From Ardenticatenaceae bacterium (GTDB lineage Bacteria; Chloroflexota; Anaerolineae; Promineifilales; Promineifilaceae): a stretch of DNA of 50,113 nt. Made by a program: the position numbers and the translations under genes. Shown one piece after another: positions 36,270 to 44,883 of the stretch. Below the pieces are notes generated by a model. That model was not told the origin of the DNA. It searched no databases and worked only from the letters and a program-made list of their open reading frames with translations. Where the stretch lies: contig WYBM01000031.1 in the NCBI GenBank assembly GCA_011525915.1, forward strand, positions 1-50,113. The letters are read 5' to 3'. Numbering within the stretch: position 1 is the stretch's first letter; each line of letters opens with the position of its first letter.

Positions 36270-37171
36270 GACGCTGGCAGGTGTGGGTCAGTCTGCCAGC
36301 GTTCGTCAGCCTGGTGCTGGCTCTGCTCATCAATGCTTTTTCGCTGTACAACCCCGTGTTTTATATGCGTGCCAGCCTCAGCGTACTGCTTTTCCTGGTG
36401 GGTTTGTTAGTTACCCTGACGTTGTTTGTCATGGTGCGCTGGTGGGGGCGGGAACGGCAGGCATTGGCTGCTGCCCAGGCTGCGATGGCAGACGAGCGGC
36501 GGCGTTTTTTGCGGCGCCTTGACCATGAACTGAAAAACCCGCTCACGGCCGTGCGTACGGGGCTGGCGAATGTGCTAGACGCGCCCACCGAGGGGGCCCG
36601 CCAGGAGGCGCTGGAGACGGTGCAGGCCCAGACGTTACGCCTCAGCCGCCTGACCGCCGATTTGCGCAAGATCGCCGAGTTGGAAACACGGCCGTTGGAA
36701 CATGCCCCGCTTGATCTGACCACGCTGTTGGCTGAAGTGGTAGAGGCAGCTGAAGATTTGGCGGAAACGGCCGGACGCCAGGTTCGTCTAACCGTGCCTC
36801 AGGCCCCCTGGCCCCTGCCAGTTGTGCAGGGCGACCGTGATCTGCTTTTCCTGGCCGTCTATAACTTGTTGGACAATGCCCTTAAATATACACAGCCTGG
36901 TGATACCATAGAGCTGCGCGCCCGTGAAGACGGCCGCGTGGTGATTGTAGAAGTGGCTGACACTGGCCCTGGTATTCCTAACGAGGAGATGCCCCACGTC
37001 TGGAATGAGTTATACCGGGGACAGTGCGCCAACGGTGTTCCTGGCAGCGGCCTGGGGCTGCCGCTGGTCAAAGCCATTATTGAGCGGCACAAGGGACAGG
37101 TAAACTTGCACAGCCGCGCCGGCCAGGGGACGCTGGTAACATTGCATTTGCCTGTTATCCCTGCCCGATAA
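36266..37171 (+). CDS. Membrane histidine kinase without an obvious sensor domain
   Basis: 301 residues. Two membrane helices (about 8-27 and 37-57) are joined by a loop of only about ten residues. The dimerisation helix carries DHELKNPLTAVRTG (His87), and the ATPase domain has NLLDNALKYT (Asn204), DTGPGIPNEEM and GSGLGLPLVKAI. The short loop implies an intramembrane or accessory-protein-based signal. It starts inside the regulator's stop codon (ATGA). In E. coli, an analogous pair (YedVW/HprSR) lies next to msrPQ and responds to oxidised chlorine species. Confidence 0.93.
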   Translation: MRRWQVWVSLPAFVSLVLALLINAFSLYNPVFYMRASLSVLLFLVGLLVTLTLFVMVRWWGRERQALAAAQAAMADERRRFLRRLDHELKNPLTAVRTGLANVLDAPTEGARQEALETVQAQTLRLSRLTADLRKIAELETRPLEHAPLDLTTLLAEVVEAAEDLAETAGRQVRLTVPQAPWPLPVVQGDRDLLFLAVYNLLDNALKYTQPGDTIELRAREDGRVVIVEVADTGPGIPNEEMPHVWNELYRGQCANGVPGSGLGLPLVKAIIERHKGQVNLHSRAGQGTLVTLHLPVIPAR

Positions 37172-37250
37172 GCCGATGTTACCAGATTGTGACCTGTGTT
37201 TACCACCCTGGCACAGGGTTGCCATCAAAACAGACGCCTCATTCTCTATA

Positions 37251-37352
37251 CTAGTATCAGTTTTCAGTCATCAACAACCAGGTATCAGTAGGGCCTAACG
37301 CCCGTAAATGTCCACTGAAAACTGGTTACTGACTTCTGATGACTGACACTAG
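37251..37352. repeat. Interspersed palindromic repeat, CAGTTTTCAGT family, copy 3
   Basis: Begins TAGTATCAGTTTTCAGTCATC and ends GATGACTGACACTAG, inverted ends of about 15 bases. The interior diverges from other copies (GGGCCTAACGCCCGT, itself a small hairpin). It lies between the kinase and the next lipoprotein gene. Confidence 0.65.
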
Positions 37353-37384
37353 CCCTATATTTCCAAAAGTAATGAGGTGAAACG

Positions 37385-38431
37385 ATGAAACCCTATGTCT
37401 TAATACTCTTTTTGTGCATAACCTGTTGGCTGGCCGCTTGTGGGCAGTTGGAATTTGGTATTGAAACCAAAGTAACGGCCGGGCGACCCATTGTGACCAC
37501 CCAGGTAGTGGCCACCCAGGTGGTCACGGCTACAGGCCAGCCCTCGGCAACGCCAATGGCCGTGGTGACTGATTTGCCCACCCCCACGCTTATGCCTACC
37601 CAAACACCCACGGCCGTGCCCACCCACTCCCCTACGCCCCGACCGCAAAACCCGCCACCACCCACGGCCACGGCCACGCCAGCGCCGCAGATCAACCGGC
37701 TGACTGTCTCCCCCCTCTCCGTTCAGCCCCGAGACTCACTTTCTATTAGCTGGGATACCCGCGGCGAGAAAGCGAAGCTTTGTGTGTTACAATCCAGTTA
37801 TCTTGTTCACCAATACTGGGAATGTCAGGACGTGCCGCTTTCTGGCACACGAACCTGGCTTTTGGATGATGCGCTGCGCAATGACTTTTACGTGGAATTG
37901 CAAGTAACGTTGGGCGGCCAGATGGCCACAGAGTCGGTATTGGTAACCGTTGGCTGTCACAATGAAGCGGACTGGTGGTTTTTTACACCTGCCCCCGCCA
38001 TCTGCCCGGCGGCAGACGCTACAAACTCCCAGGCAGCCATCCAGCGGTTTGAACATGGGTGGATGTTGTGGCTGGCCCAGCCGAACACCATTTACGCCTT
38101 TTTTGAAGATGGCTACTACACGGCATTTTATGTTCCGCCTGCTTTAGGTACGCCAGAACCAGGAGATGGTGGCGTAGTGGCCCCCGCCGGTTTTTTTGCC
38201 CCGGTGCGTGGTTTTGGCCTGGTCTGGCGTGGGGAAACCAGCGGCGCACAAGGCGGCTGGGTGCGTAACCGGCTGGGTTGGGGGTTAGCGCCGGAATCTG
38301 GCTTTCAAACCCAGGTTCAATGGGATTCATTTTTTTACAATGCCGCGATGTATGTTCGTGATGCCGACGGCCGTATCATCGTGATAGACCCTTCATCTTC
38401 CCGTTGGAGTATTTACAACGACATTAAGTAG
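37385..38431 (+). CDS. Lipoprotein with Thr/Pro linker, unknown function
   Basis: 348 residues. Lipobox LAAC (Cys19) after a signal of about 18 residues. Repeats of VVTTQVVATQVVT and a Thr/Pro-rich linker (to about residue 97) precede a short beta-domain (NRLTVSPLSVQPRDSLSISWD) and a C-terminal domain with Trp-rich phrases (FEHGWMLWL..IYAFFEDG). This last part recurs in secreted Chloroflexota proteins, by recollection. GAGGTG precedes the ATG. Confidence 0.75.
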   Translation: MKPYVLILFLCITCWLAACGQLEFGIETKVTAGRPIVTTQVVATQVVTATGQPSATPMAVVTDLPTPTLMPTQTPTAVPTHSPTPRPQNPPPPTATATPAPQINRLTVSPLSVQPRDSLSISWDTRGEKAKLCVLQSSYLVHQYWECQDVPLSGTRTWLLDDALRNDFYVELQVTLGGQMATESVLVTVGCHNEADWWFFTPAPAICPAADATNSQAAIQRFEHGWMLWLAQPNTIYAFFEDGYYTAFYVPPALGTPEPGDGGVVAPAGFFAPVRGFGLVWRGETSGAQGGWVRNRLGWGLAPESGFQTQVQWDSFFYNAAMYVRDADGRIIVIDPSSSRWSIYNDIK

Positions 38432-38446
38432 GCGCGTTTAAGATAA

Positions 38447-38481
38447 ACGGCCGTCTCACCGATGGGACGGCCGTTTTTTTG
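38447..38481 (+). terminator. Rho-independent terminator built from ACGGCCGT
   Basis: ACGGCCGTC (38447-38455) pairs with GACGGCCGT (38466-38474) and is followed by seven T. It is the second terminator in the window whose stem is the iterated octamer. Confidence 0.88.
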
Positions 38482-38555
38482 TGCCGGGCGTAAGCAAGCA
38501 GTGGCAGCCAGGGGGTGCCATGCGCTCATTCCTGGATGGAAGTCAGATTCCAGGG

Positions 38556-38605
38556 TTGACAAGTGGACCTGGTTTTTGTAGTATTATGACCGACCGGTCG
38601 GTCAT
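38556..38605 (+). promoter_or_regulatory. Promoter with overlapping TetR-type operator
   Basis: TTGACA (38556-38561), a 17-base spacer and TAGTAT (38579-38584) form a near-consensus promoter. Next to it is a perfect 20-base palindrome ATGACCGACCGGTCGGTCAT (38586-38605), covering the likely transcription start. The GACCGACCGGTCGGTC core is a known type of operator for TetR-family repressors. The operon it drives ends with a TetR-family gene, so autoregulation is expected. Confidence 0.88.
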
Positions 38606-38621
38606 TACGGAGATCGAATCT

Positions 38622-39440
38622 ATGAAAACTATCTCACTTACACACGGTAATATTGCTTACCTTGAACAAGGCCAGGGGCGACCACTTGTTTTATTACACG
38701 CCAACCCCGGTGACCACCAAGATTTTGCGGCCATTATGCCGGTGTTGGCGGAAAACTTTCGAGTGATAGCCCCAGATTGGCCAGGGTATGGCCAATCGCC
38801 GGCGCCGCAGCCGCCACAAGCCGCCAGCGCCTTTTTGTATGCCGCCATCTTGCAAGAATTTATGGTCACCCTTGATTTGTCAGGCGTGATTTTGTTGGGC
38901 AATTCTGTAGGGGGGTTTGCCGCGGTCCGGGCTGCCCTGGATATGCCCGAACGTGTGGCCGGCTTGGTGCTGGTATCGCCGGGTGGCTTTACGCCCCACA
39001 CGGCCGTCACCCGCCTTTTTTGCTGGCTGCAGGGTAGTGAATGGGTGATCAGGCGCTCTGTAGTCTGGTTTGCCAAACGGTATTTGCGGCGGCGCACAAC
39101 GGTGACCGCCGCTATGCTGCAGCGTGCCGCTGCAGAACAACAAACGGCCACGGCCGTGGCCGTAAATGCCGCTATCTGGCGCAGTTTTACGGAACCCGCC
39201 CATGATTTGCGGGAAGCCGCCCGGCATATTCAAGCGCCAACTCTGGTGGTTAGCGGCCGGCATGACCCAGTGATACCCGCGCATAAGGATGGCAAAATTG
39301 CCGCCGCGGCCATACCCCAGGCGCGGCAGATAGTGCTGGGCACCGGCCATGCTCCTTTTGCGGAGGATCCAGAGGCATTTTTGACGGCCGTGCAGCCGTT
39401 CTGGCAGCTATTTGGGGAGATGCATGAGCCCACCGTCTGA
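38622..39440 (+). CDS. Alpha/beta hydrolase
   Basis: About 272 residues. The nucleophile elbow is GNSVGG (Ser95), with acid Asp215 in SGRHDPV and base His243 in GTGHAPF. The oxyanion-hole segment LLHANPGDHQDF follows the usual HG-type position in altered form. The ATG at 38622 follows GGAG and the operator; upstream in-frame ATGs at 38481 and 38589 lie before or inside the promoter-operator and are rejected. The substrate is unknown, but repression by the neighbouring TetR protein suggests a small hydrophobic ester or lactone. Confidence 0.88.
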   Translation: MKTISLTHGNIAYLEQGQGRPLVLLHANPGDHQDFAAIMPVLAENFRVIAPDWPGYGQSPAPQPPQAASAFLYAAILQEFMVTLDLSGVILLGNSVGGFAAVRAALDMPERVAGLVLVSPGGFTPHTAVTRLFCWLQGSEWVIRRSVVWFAKRYLRRRTTVTAAMLQRAAAEQQTATAVAVNAAIWRSFTEPAHDLREAARHIQAPTLVVSGRHDPVIPAHKDGKIAAAAIPQARQIVLGTGHAPFAEDPEAFLTAVQPFWQLFGEMHEPTV

Positions 39441-39996
39441 CCATCCCACCCGCACGGCTTTACTGGACGCCGGGCTGCGCCTGGCGGCGACACTCCCTTT
39501 GTCACGCCTGAGTGTAAACCGCATTGTACAGGCAGCGGGCGTGGCCAAGGGCACATTTTACGTCCACTTTTTAGACCGGGATAGCTACCTGGTGGCCCTG
39601 CACGCTCATTTTCACACCGCGTTAAATACGACCATTGACCAGACTGTAGAAGGACTGCCGCCGGGCCGCCAAAATTTGCAGTATGGTACCATCGCTTACC
39701 TGGATGGCTGCTTGCAGCAGCGGCCCTTAAAAGCGTTGTTGGTGGAGGCGCGCGTGGCGCCAGGGGTGGCCACGGCCGTGCAGCAGCGCAACCAGCTTTA
39801 TTATGCCACGGTAGCCGCTGATCTGGCCGCCATGGACTGGCCACAGCCGCTATTGGCCGCCCGGTTATATGTGACCATGGTGGCCGAAGCAGCGCTGATA
39901 GAAATGGAGCAGGGCCAGGTGGTCACGGCCCTGCGTGACATCCTTTGGCAATTCTTAGACAGCCAACCCGGTAAAAGACCAGACAAAGCGGATTAA
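39424..39996 (+). CDS. TetR-family transcriptional repressor
   Basis: About 190 residues. The N-terminal helix-turn-helix is SRLSVNRIVQAAGVAKGTFYVHFLDRDSYL (about 30-60 including flanks). The rest is the helical ligand domain. The ATG at 39424 overlaps the hydrolase stop by 17 bases and follows GGGGAG. It most likely binds the palindrome at 38586-38605 and is released by a substrate or product of the hydrolase. Confidence 0.9.
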   Translation: MSPPSDHPTRTALLDAGLRLAATLPLSRLSVNRIVQAAGVAKGTFYVHFLDRDSYLVALHAHFHTALNTTIDQTVEGLPPGRQNLQYGTIAYLDGCLQQRPLKALLVEARVAPGVATAVQQRNQLYYATVAADLAAMDWPQPLLAARLYVTMVAEAALIEMEQGQVVTALRDILWQFLDSQPGKRPDKAD

Positions 39997-40000
39997 ATGA

Positions 40001-40052
40001 TCGGCGGTGTTTCGCCCGCCTGTTGTTTGAAACATTATTGCCGATTACCTAG
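40001..40052. repeat. Partial TTAGGTAA-family repeat, copy 3
   Basis: The right half only: GTTTCGCCCGCCTGTTGTTTG..TTGCCGATTACCTAG, matching copy 1 (5577-5620) base for base in length. It lies right after the TetR gene and is joined to the CAGTTTTCAGT repeat that follows. Confidence 0.6.
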
Positions 40053-40151
40053 CACCAGTAATCAGAAGTCAGTAACCAGTTTTCAGTAGACTATTTCCAG
40101 AGATAGGCCAGCACTGAAAACGGTACACTGATGACTGAAAACTGATACTAG
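40053..40151. repeat. Interspersed palindromic repeat, CAGTTTTCAGT family, copy 4 (inverted)
   Basis: Reads ACCAGTTTTCAGTAGACTATTTCC..GGCCAGCACTGAAAACGG and ends GACTGAAAACTGATACTAG, the reverse of copy 2. Its last bases (CTA at 40148-40150) are the stop codon of the minus-strand lipoprotein gene. Confidence 0.7.
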
Positions 40152-40939
40152 CGTGGAATCTGGCCAGCCTCGATCACCATCGCTTCAGAGCGCGGATAGG
40201 CCCAGGCGAGAAAGTCAAAGAGGGCCTGGGTGGTTTCGGCGCTGACCTGCCCGCCGGTGCCGCTGCACAACGGCCGTATCTCGGCCGTAAGGGTTACGAT
40301 CTGGCTGAGCATGGTGCGGTATTCCCCATAAAGCGGCTGCCAGGCGGCGGGCACATCGGTAAAACCGGGCGCCTGGAGAATCCATAGGCGGGTCCAACCA
40401 ACAAAGGTGCCACAATCCCCTGGTTTCCCCGTCTCTTCAAAAATGCCCAATTCGCTGTTAAAACTGCGGTAAGAGTCACGCACCAACCCCAGGTAATTGA
40501 TGAACGTATCCGCATTAAAAGGCTGGATGGGTGTTTCTGGGAAGGTGGGGGCGGTAACCGGTGCGGCTGTGGGCGGCACCGGCGTAGGCGGCACGGCCGT
40601 GGCGGCTGGCGTTCGGGTTTGTGTCGCCGTAGGTGAAGGGGTTGCTGTTGGTGTGTCTGTGGGCACCGCCGTCGGCGTGTTTGTGGGGGTGGGGGTATAG
40701 CTGGGTTCAGGGGTTGGTGTATTGGTTGGTGTGTCTGTGGGCGGCACGGCCGTGGCGGTATGGGTGGGGGTGGTAGTAGAAGGAACAGCGGTGGCGGTGT
40801 TGGTGGCTGCGGCCACGGCTGTGGCCACGGCCGTGACCGCCGTTTGCTGTTCACCACAGCCTGCCAAACCTGCCAGCAACAATACAGTGATTGTCATCAT
40901 CAACCAAAGACGATAAAGTGAATAGGATCGGAAAAACAT
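40148..40939 (-). CDS. Lipoprotein with long Thr/Pro linker, unknown function
   Basis: About 263 residues from the ATG at 40939, which follows GGGAGG. Lipobox LAGC after a membrane-like signal. A low-complexity Thr/Pro/Ala/Val linker (about 33-135) with many Thr-Ala-Val and Pro-Thr units precedes a small helical domain (about 145-263, PIQPFNADTFINYLGLVRDSYRSFNSELG). Not recognised. The linker is encoded partly by ACGGCCGT repeats. The stop codon lies in a repeat end. Confidence 0.72.
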   Translation of the reverse strand: MFFRSYSLYRLWLMMTITVLLLAGLAGCGEQQTAVTAVATAVAAATNTATAVPSTTTPTHTATAVPPTDTPTNTPTPEPSYTPTPTNTPTAVPTDTPTATPSPTATQTRTPAATAVPPTPVPPTAAPVTAPTFPETPIQPFNADTFINYLGLVRDSYRSFNSELGIFEETGKPGDCGTFVGWTRLWILQAPGFTDVPAAWQPLYGEYRTMLSQIVTLTAEIRPLCSGTGGQVSAETTQALFDFLAWAYPRSEAMVIEAGQIPR

Positions 40940-40999
40940 AGTGGCCTCCCGTGGCACAAGATTTGTCCTAAGGTTAATCCGTTTGGGCAGTTTTGGCAA

Positions 41000-41300
41000 T
41001 AGTCTTCAGGATCAATTTTTAGCTGTACCCACAAGCCACAACTCATGTGCCTGGCATCAGTTTTCAGTCATCAGTGTCCAGTTTTCAGTGCCGGTCTACC
41101 TCTGGAAATAGTCTACTGAAAACTGGTTACTGGCTTCTGATTACTGGTGCTATGAGCCTACAGGCACTATTAAAGCGGACGCCCGTCAGAAGTAGTGCCT
41201 GGGGAGTGGGCCACGGCCGTTACCCCAGGCAGAAGTCGTAGTTGATGAAGAGGTGGCGACGGCCGTTTACCTGCTCGTTAGTGGACGGCTTCCCATCGCT
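41000..41300. repeat. Intergenic repeats: CAGTTTTCAGT copy 5 and ACGGCCGT array fragment
   Basis: About 41049-41153 is a CAGTTTTCAGT-family copy very like copy 2. From about 41180 to 41290 the sequence matches the tandem array at 47.3 kb: ACGGCCGT at 41213-41220 and 41259-41266 (46 apart), with CAGAAGTCGTAGTTGATGAAGAGGTGGCG between them and a degraded third site near 41283. No gene is seen. Confidence 0.7.
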
Positions 41301-42704
41301 TTAGGGAAGTACAACTGGTGTCCAACCATAAGCATTATCATAGAATTCTTTGGCTACTATATCTGTTAATATCTGTGTTCCCCAAGTAGAGACATCTAAT
41401 AAACGCAAAGACATATAACTATCATTCGTCTTAACTCGATACAGAAATAAGTTCTCTGAAATCCATTTTCCACCATAAAATTCAGAACCTGCATCTGTAT
41501 TCGCCTCACAGATAATCCCTGCTTGTAAGGTGACTGTATCTATGATAATACCAGGCCCAGTTTCGAACCCTTGAGCAGGTAGCGCACCCAGATGGTAATA
41601 AATGAATCGGCCTTCTGGAGAACGGCTAATACTGTTTATTTGATACCATTGGTCAGTTAGAGGAAAAGGCTGAGGTGGCAGTAGCTCGATTTCGCCCGTA
41701 CTTTGCACACTTAAGAAGCCAAATGGCTGAGCATAGCCGTTTAGTTCTGAGCTAAATAAAAAGCGGCTCCCATCTTTATCCCAGTGAACATCAGGAATTG
41801 GCCAGGTTGCCCAGAAAGCGCTCTCTTGTTTCCATAAGAGATTTCCGGATTCCAATTGGCGTAAAATCAATGTCAAACCGGATGAATCTGATTCTCCCAT
41901 TGTTGTATACAGAATAACCTGGTTTGTGGGATCAACTGAAGCAAAACCAAAATACATCGCATTTCTATAAAATCCGTAACCGGGTAGGTTGAGTTCTTCT
42001 GTTACGGTTTCTATTTGTCTGGTTGTCAAATCAACAATTTGGAACGTTCGTATTTCTCCAACGCCATCAATACGCTCAAGATTTATCAGGAACTTGGCTC
42101 GATTATCAGGCAACCAAGTTACATGCTGACCATCAAGTGGAATGGGCGGAGCAGCTGACTCTATGGGAATATTGATTTGAGACTGATTGACCAAATCATA
42201 AACAATGTAGAAATTCCCCTCTGCACGAAGGAAGTCGGTTATCAGAAGCTTGCTAGCTCCATTCTCAATATACGGTTCAAAAAAACCCTCCTTAGACTCA
42301 ATTGAGAATACCCTTTGTGGAGTCAGACTATTTGTTGAGATAGCCCAAACCGAATCATCAGATTCAAACAAGATGCTACCATTTGGCCATAATGGCTGCT
42401 GATGAGGATCAATCAGCACAGGGCAATCATCGCGCAGCATGACAGATGGCGTATTAGTTGGTTGTAGGGTTGCCGTTATCTGGGATGTGGCAGTTGCCTT
42501 TTGTGTAGGCACAAGGGAAGGCATAACCGTGGGAGATTCTTTTGTTTCCGGAATAAATGTCGAGCGAGGGGTAGCGACAGATGCCGGTGTGATAGTTTCC
42601 GACACGGGTAAGTTTATGTTGTTTGCAGGTTCAGAGATTGAACAGGCAACCAGAATTAAGAAAAAGCAAAGAACCAGGATTTTATTAGTAATTTTGTAGT
42701 GCAT
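41301..42704 (-). CDS. PD40/WD40-like beta-propeller lipoprotein, paralogue A
   Basis: 467 residues. Lipobox LVAC with a signal of about 20 residues. A Thr/Pro/Ser linker (to about 90) precedes repeated beta-propeller-type phrases such as WPIPDVHWDKDGSRFLFSSELNGYAQ and ISRSPEGRFIYYHLG, similar to TolB/PD40 repeats. AT content is higher than in neighbouring genes. It is a diverged paralogue of the gene at 43383-44852: both end with LRLLDxxxW..WTP. Function unknown; a cell-surface binding role is guessed. Confidence 0.75.
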   Translation of the reverse strand: MHYKITNKILVLCFFLILVACSISEPANNINLPVSETITPASVATPRSTFIPETKESPTVMPSLVPTQKATATSQITATLQPTNTPSVMLRDDCPVLIDPHQQPLWPNGSILFESDDSVWAISTNSLTPQRVFSIESKEGFFEPYIENGASKLLITDFLRAEGNFYIVYDLVNQSQINIPIESAAPPIPLDGQHVTWLPDNRAKFLINLERIDGVGEIRTFQIVDLTTRQIETVTEELNLPGYGFYRNAMYFGFASVDPTNQVILYTTMGESDSSGLTLILRQLESGNLLWKQESAFWATWPIPDVHWDKDGSRFLFSSELNGYAQPFGFLSVQSTGEIELLPPQPFPLTDQWYQINSISRSPEGRFIYYHLGALPAQGFETGPGIIIDTVTLQAGIICEANTDAGSEFYGGKWISENLFLYRVKTNDSYMSLRLLDVSTWGTQILTDIVAKEFYDNAYGWTPVVLP

Positions 42705-43382
42705 GAGGTGGCCAAGTGAGATTATCTCCCACCGGATATATGGGATGCATTAGACCCAAACGACAAAATAGTCCCGTATATGGGCATTCCCACTAACGCT
42801 GTTTTGCGCTTAAAAACCTCGAAAGTGGCGCAGTATTGTGCGATTTGAAATTCTGTTCATCGGGTTAAGATATCCCCTTTTCATCGGTTAACTTGTCCTC
42901 TCAACGCCGGCCGATGGAGCTGAGTCCGGCGCTAAATGAAGTATCTGTTGCCTCCACATTCGTTCTTGCATAAAGTTCTTTTACCTCCGAAGAGATGGGC
43001 GGTTTTGCGCCACTCATCTTTTCACACACGCCTCCTTTTCCCGGCGGCGAATGACAGTGCTGTAAGTTCGGATCACTAAACCCTAGATGACCGGCATCCA
43101 GGTCAGACTTCAGGGTCAGTTGCATGGTGACTGCCCCGATGTTGACGGTACCCCACATTCTGCTGGGGGTGTCTTCGTGCACGATCAGGATGCAGTCGCC
43201 CTGGTCATACCCAGTTTCTAGTTCCCTTTATCTAGACGGTCAGTTGGTAAAGGTTCTCGGTCTTGCCGAGATAGCCAAATTTGGTACGGCGTTGATACCC
43301 GCCACACCATCTGGGGAAAACCTTGGTAGAGCAGAGACCTTGCCGCAGCAAGGGGATGTAACAATCACCCCGCTGTCTGTTG
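42705..43382 (-). other. Probable remnant of a group II intron (ribozyme 5' part)
   Basis: No convincing gene is seen between the two paralogous lipoprotein genes. On the minus strand, about 43180-43280 contains CCGTCTAGATAAAGGG followed by AACTAGAAACTGGGTATGACC, which I recall as a conserved domain I region of some bacterial group II introns, and upstream GGGTATCAACGCC fits the preceding segment. No reverse transcriptase and no domain V hairpin was found, so the element is incomplete. The part near 42705-42900 is unexplained. A 93-codon minus-strand frame at 42901-43182 is more likely ribozyme sequence than a gene. Confidence 0.4.
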
Positions 43383-44852
43383 CTAGGGGAACTCAGCCGG
43401 CGTCCAATCCAGAATATTGACGCCAGATAAAGAAGCTGGCTCAAACAATACCTGGAACGTCCAAGCATTAGCATCCAAAAGTCGAAGCGAATGGGTTTGT
43501 TGCCCCTCCGCTTGCTCAACTATTACCCGGTAAACAAGCTGTCCATTTGGTAACCAATAAGCATCTGACTTCTTTCCAGGTATAGAAGCAACGAAAACTG
43601 TCTCAGGGTCACAGATCTCGCCTATCTGTCCTGTTATCGTGTCAACGATAAAAGCTCTGTTCTCAACACTAAAAGTTTGAACACCAGTGGTTAAAGCCAG
43701 GTAAAAGAGATAACGACCGTCCGGTGAACGTGAATAATAGCTCAATCCTTCTGCAGCCAGAGGAAAAGGTTGTGATGGTAATATTTCAGTTTGCCCGTTT
43801 CGATCAAGGCTGATGATCTCGTTCCAAACCGAATTAGCACCAGGTACGGGTCTGCTCACGTCAAAAATGACATGGCTACCGTCATTAGACCATTGCGGTG
43901 AGGAACTGCTCAAAAGTTCGGACTCTAGTTGCCAGATAACTTCACCTGTCTGGATGTTTAGCAGCCGAATTTCAAAAGAATTCTCCCCCTCGCGCTGCGC
44001 TGAATAAAGAATCAATTCACCTGTAGGGTCAACTGCATGATAACCATAGAATAAGCCAAATTGCTCTACCTCTGATGCGTTGAAAGCAAAATCTGGCAGG
44101 TGAAGTTCTTGAACGAATACGTTAACCTCTTGTGTAACAGGGTCCAAGAATAAGATCTCGCGAGTTTCACCCATACCCCTCTCCAATTCTGCTTTTTGCT
44201 CAAACTGAACACGCCCATCGGGCAACCATTTCCGGAACCAGAACTCATAAGGAATTGCCAAACGAACTTCAGTATTGTCCACTAAACTATAAAAAACAGC
44301 CTCCTGTGTTAGGGCCTCAGCGTTATGAGTAGTAATTAAAAGGGTAGAGCCATCTGGCGAAACGAATCCACTGCTGGAAGATTCGTAGACTAAATGGAGT
44401 CCTGTATTCTTTGCTGAAATCGCCCAGATACCGGGTTGGGGAACGATCTCATCCAGGTGGAACTCATCTCGAATTCGTCCCACACTGTATAAAATACTGC
44501 CCGACATGTCCAGGAGTAACGAGAGCTTCCCGGTCAAAGCTTGAGGGCAATCTTCCCAAGAGACACTTCCAGGTGTAGACATAAGTGTGACGTTGGGCAT
44601 TGAGCTTGGACTTGCCGTTTGGGTAGGCTCAACTGTTACTGTCGGCAAAGGCGTCATACTAGCTATAGCTGTTGATGCGTCAGAGGTGATTGTAAACTGT
44701 AGCGTATTCACAGGACGAGGGGATAGCAATTCTGGTGTCCCTGTAATAAGCTCATCCGTAGGAATCTGGACGGAACAGCTGGCCGGGACAATAGCTAAAC
44801 CGGCGAGTAAAAATTGTAAAAACTTAAAAAAGATTCGTTCAGTCATAGTCAT
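43383..44852 (-). CDS. PD40/WD40-like beta-propeller lipoprotein, paralogue B
   Basis: About 489 residues. Signal with lipobox PASC. The Thr/Ser linker is followed by propeller-like repeats (SSPQWSNDGSHVIFDVSR, YYSRSPDGRYLFYLAL) and a C-terminal EICDPETVFVASIPGKKSDAYWLPNGQLVYRV. It is similar in order and motifs to the gene at 41301, so the two arose by tandem duplication, now separated by the intron-like remnant. The GAGGTG site fits an ATG at 44852; a GTG at 44858 overlaps the ribosome site. Confidence 0.75.
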   Translation of the reverse strand: MTMTERIFFKFLQFLLAGLAIVPASCSVQIPTDELITGTPELLSPRPVNTLQFTITSDASTAIASMTPLPTVTVEPTQTASPSSMPNVTLMSTPGSVSWEDCPQALTGKLSLLLDMSGSILYSVGRIRDEFHLDEIVPQPGIWAISAKNTGLHLVYESSSSGFVSPDGSTLLITTHNAEALTQEAVFYSLVDNTEVRLAIPYEFWFRKWLPDGRVQFEQKAELERGMGETREILFLDPVTQEVNVFVQELHLPDFAFNASEVEQFGLFYGYHAVDPTGELILYSAQREGENSFEIRLLNIQTGEVIWQLESELLSSSSPQWSNDGSHVIFDVSRPVPGANSVWNEIISLDRNGQTEILPSQPFPLAAEGLSYYSRSPDGRYLFYLALTTGVQTFSVENRAFIVDTITGQIGEICDPETVFVASIPGKKSDAYWLPNGQLVYRVIVEQAEGQQTHSLRLLDANAWTFQVLFEPASLSGVNILDWTPAEFP

Positions 44853-44883
44853 TATCACCTCAGTTTACCAGAGCTAGCTCTTG

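Noticed and set aside
42901..43182. 93-codon minus-strand open frame in the intron-like region
   Set aside because: Lies within probable ribozyme sequence, with no family resemblance; kept as part of the intron-like feature.
43124..43420. 98-codon plus-strand open frame
   Set aside because: Antisense to the intron-like segment and the end of the lipoprotein gene; no start signal or recognisable domain.
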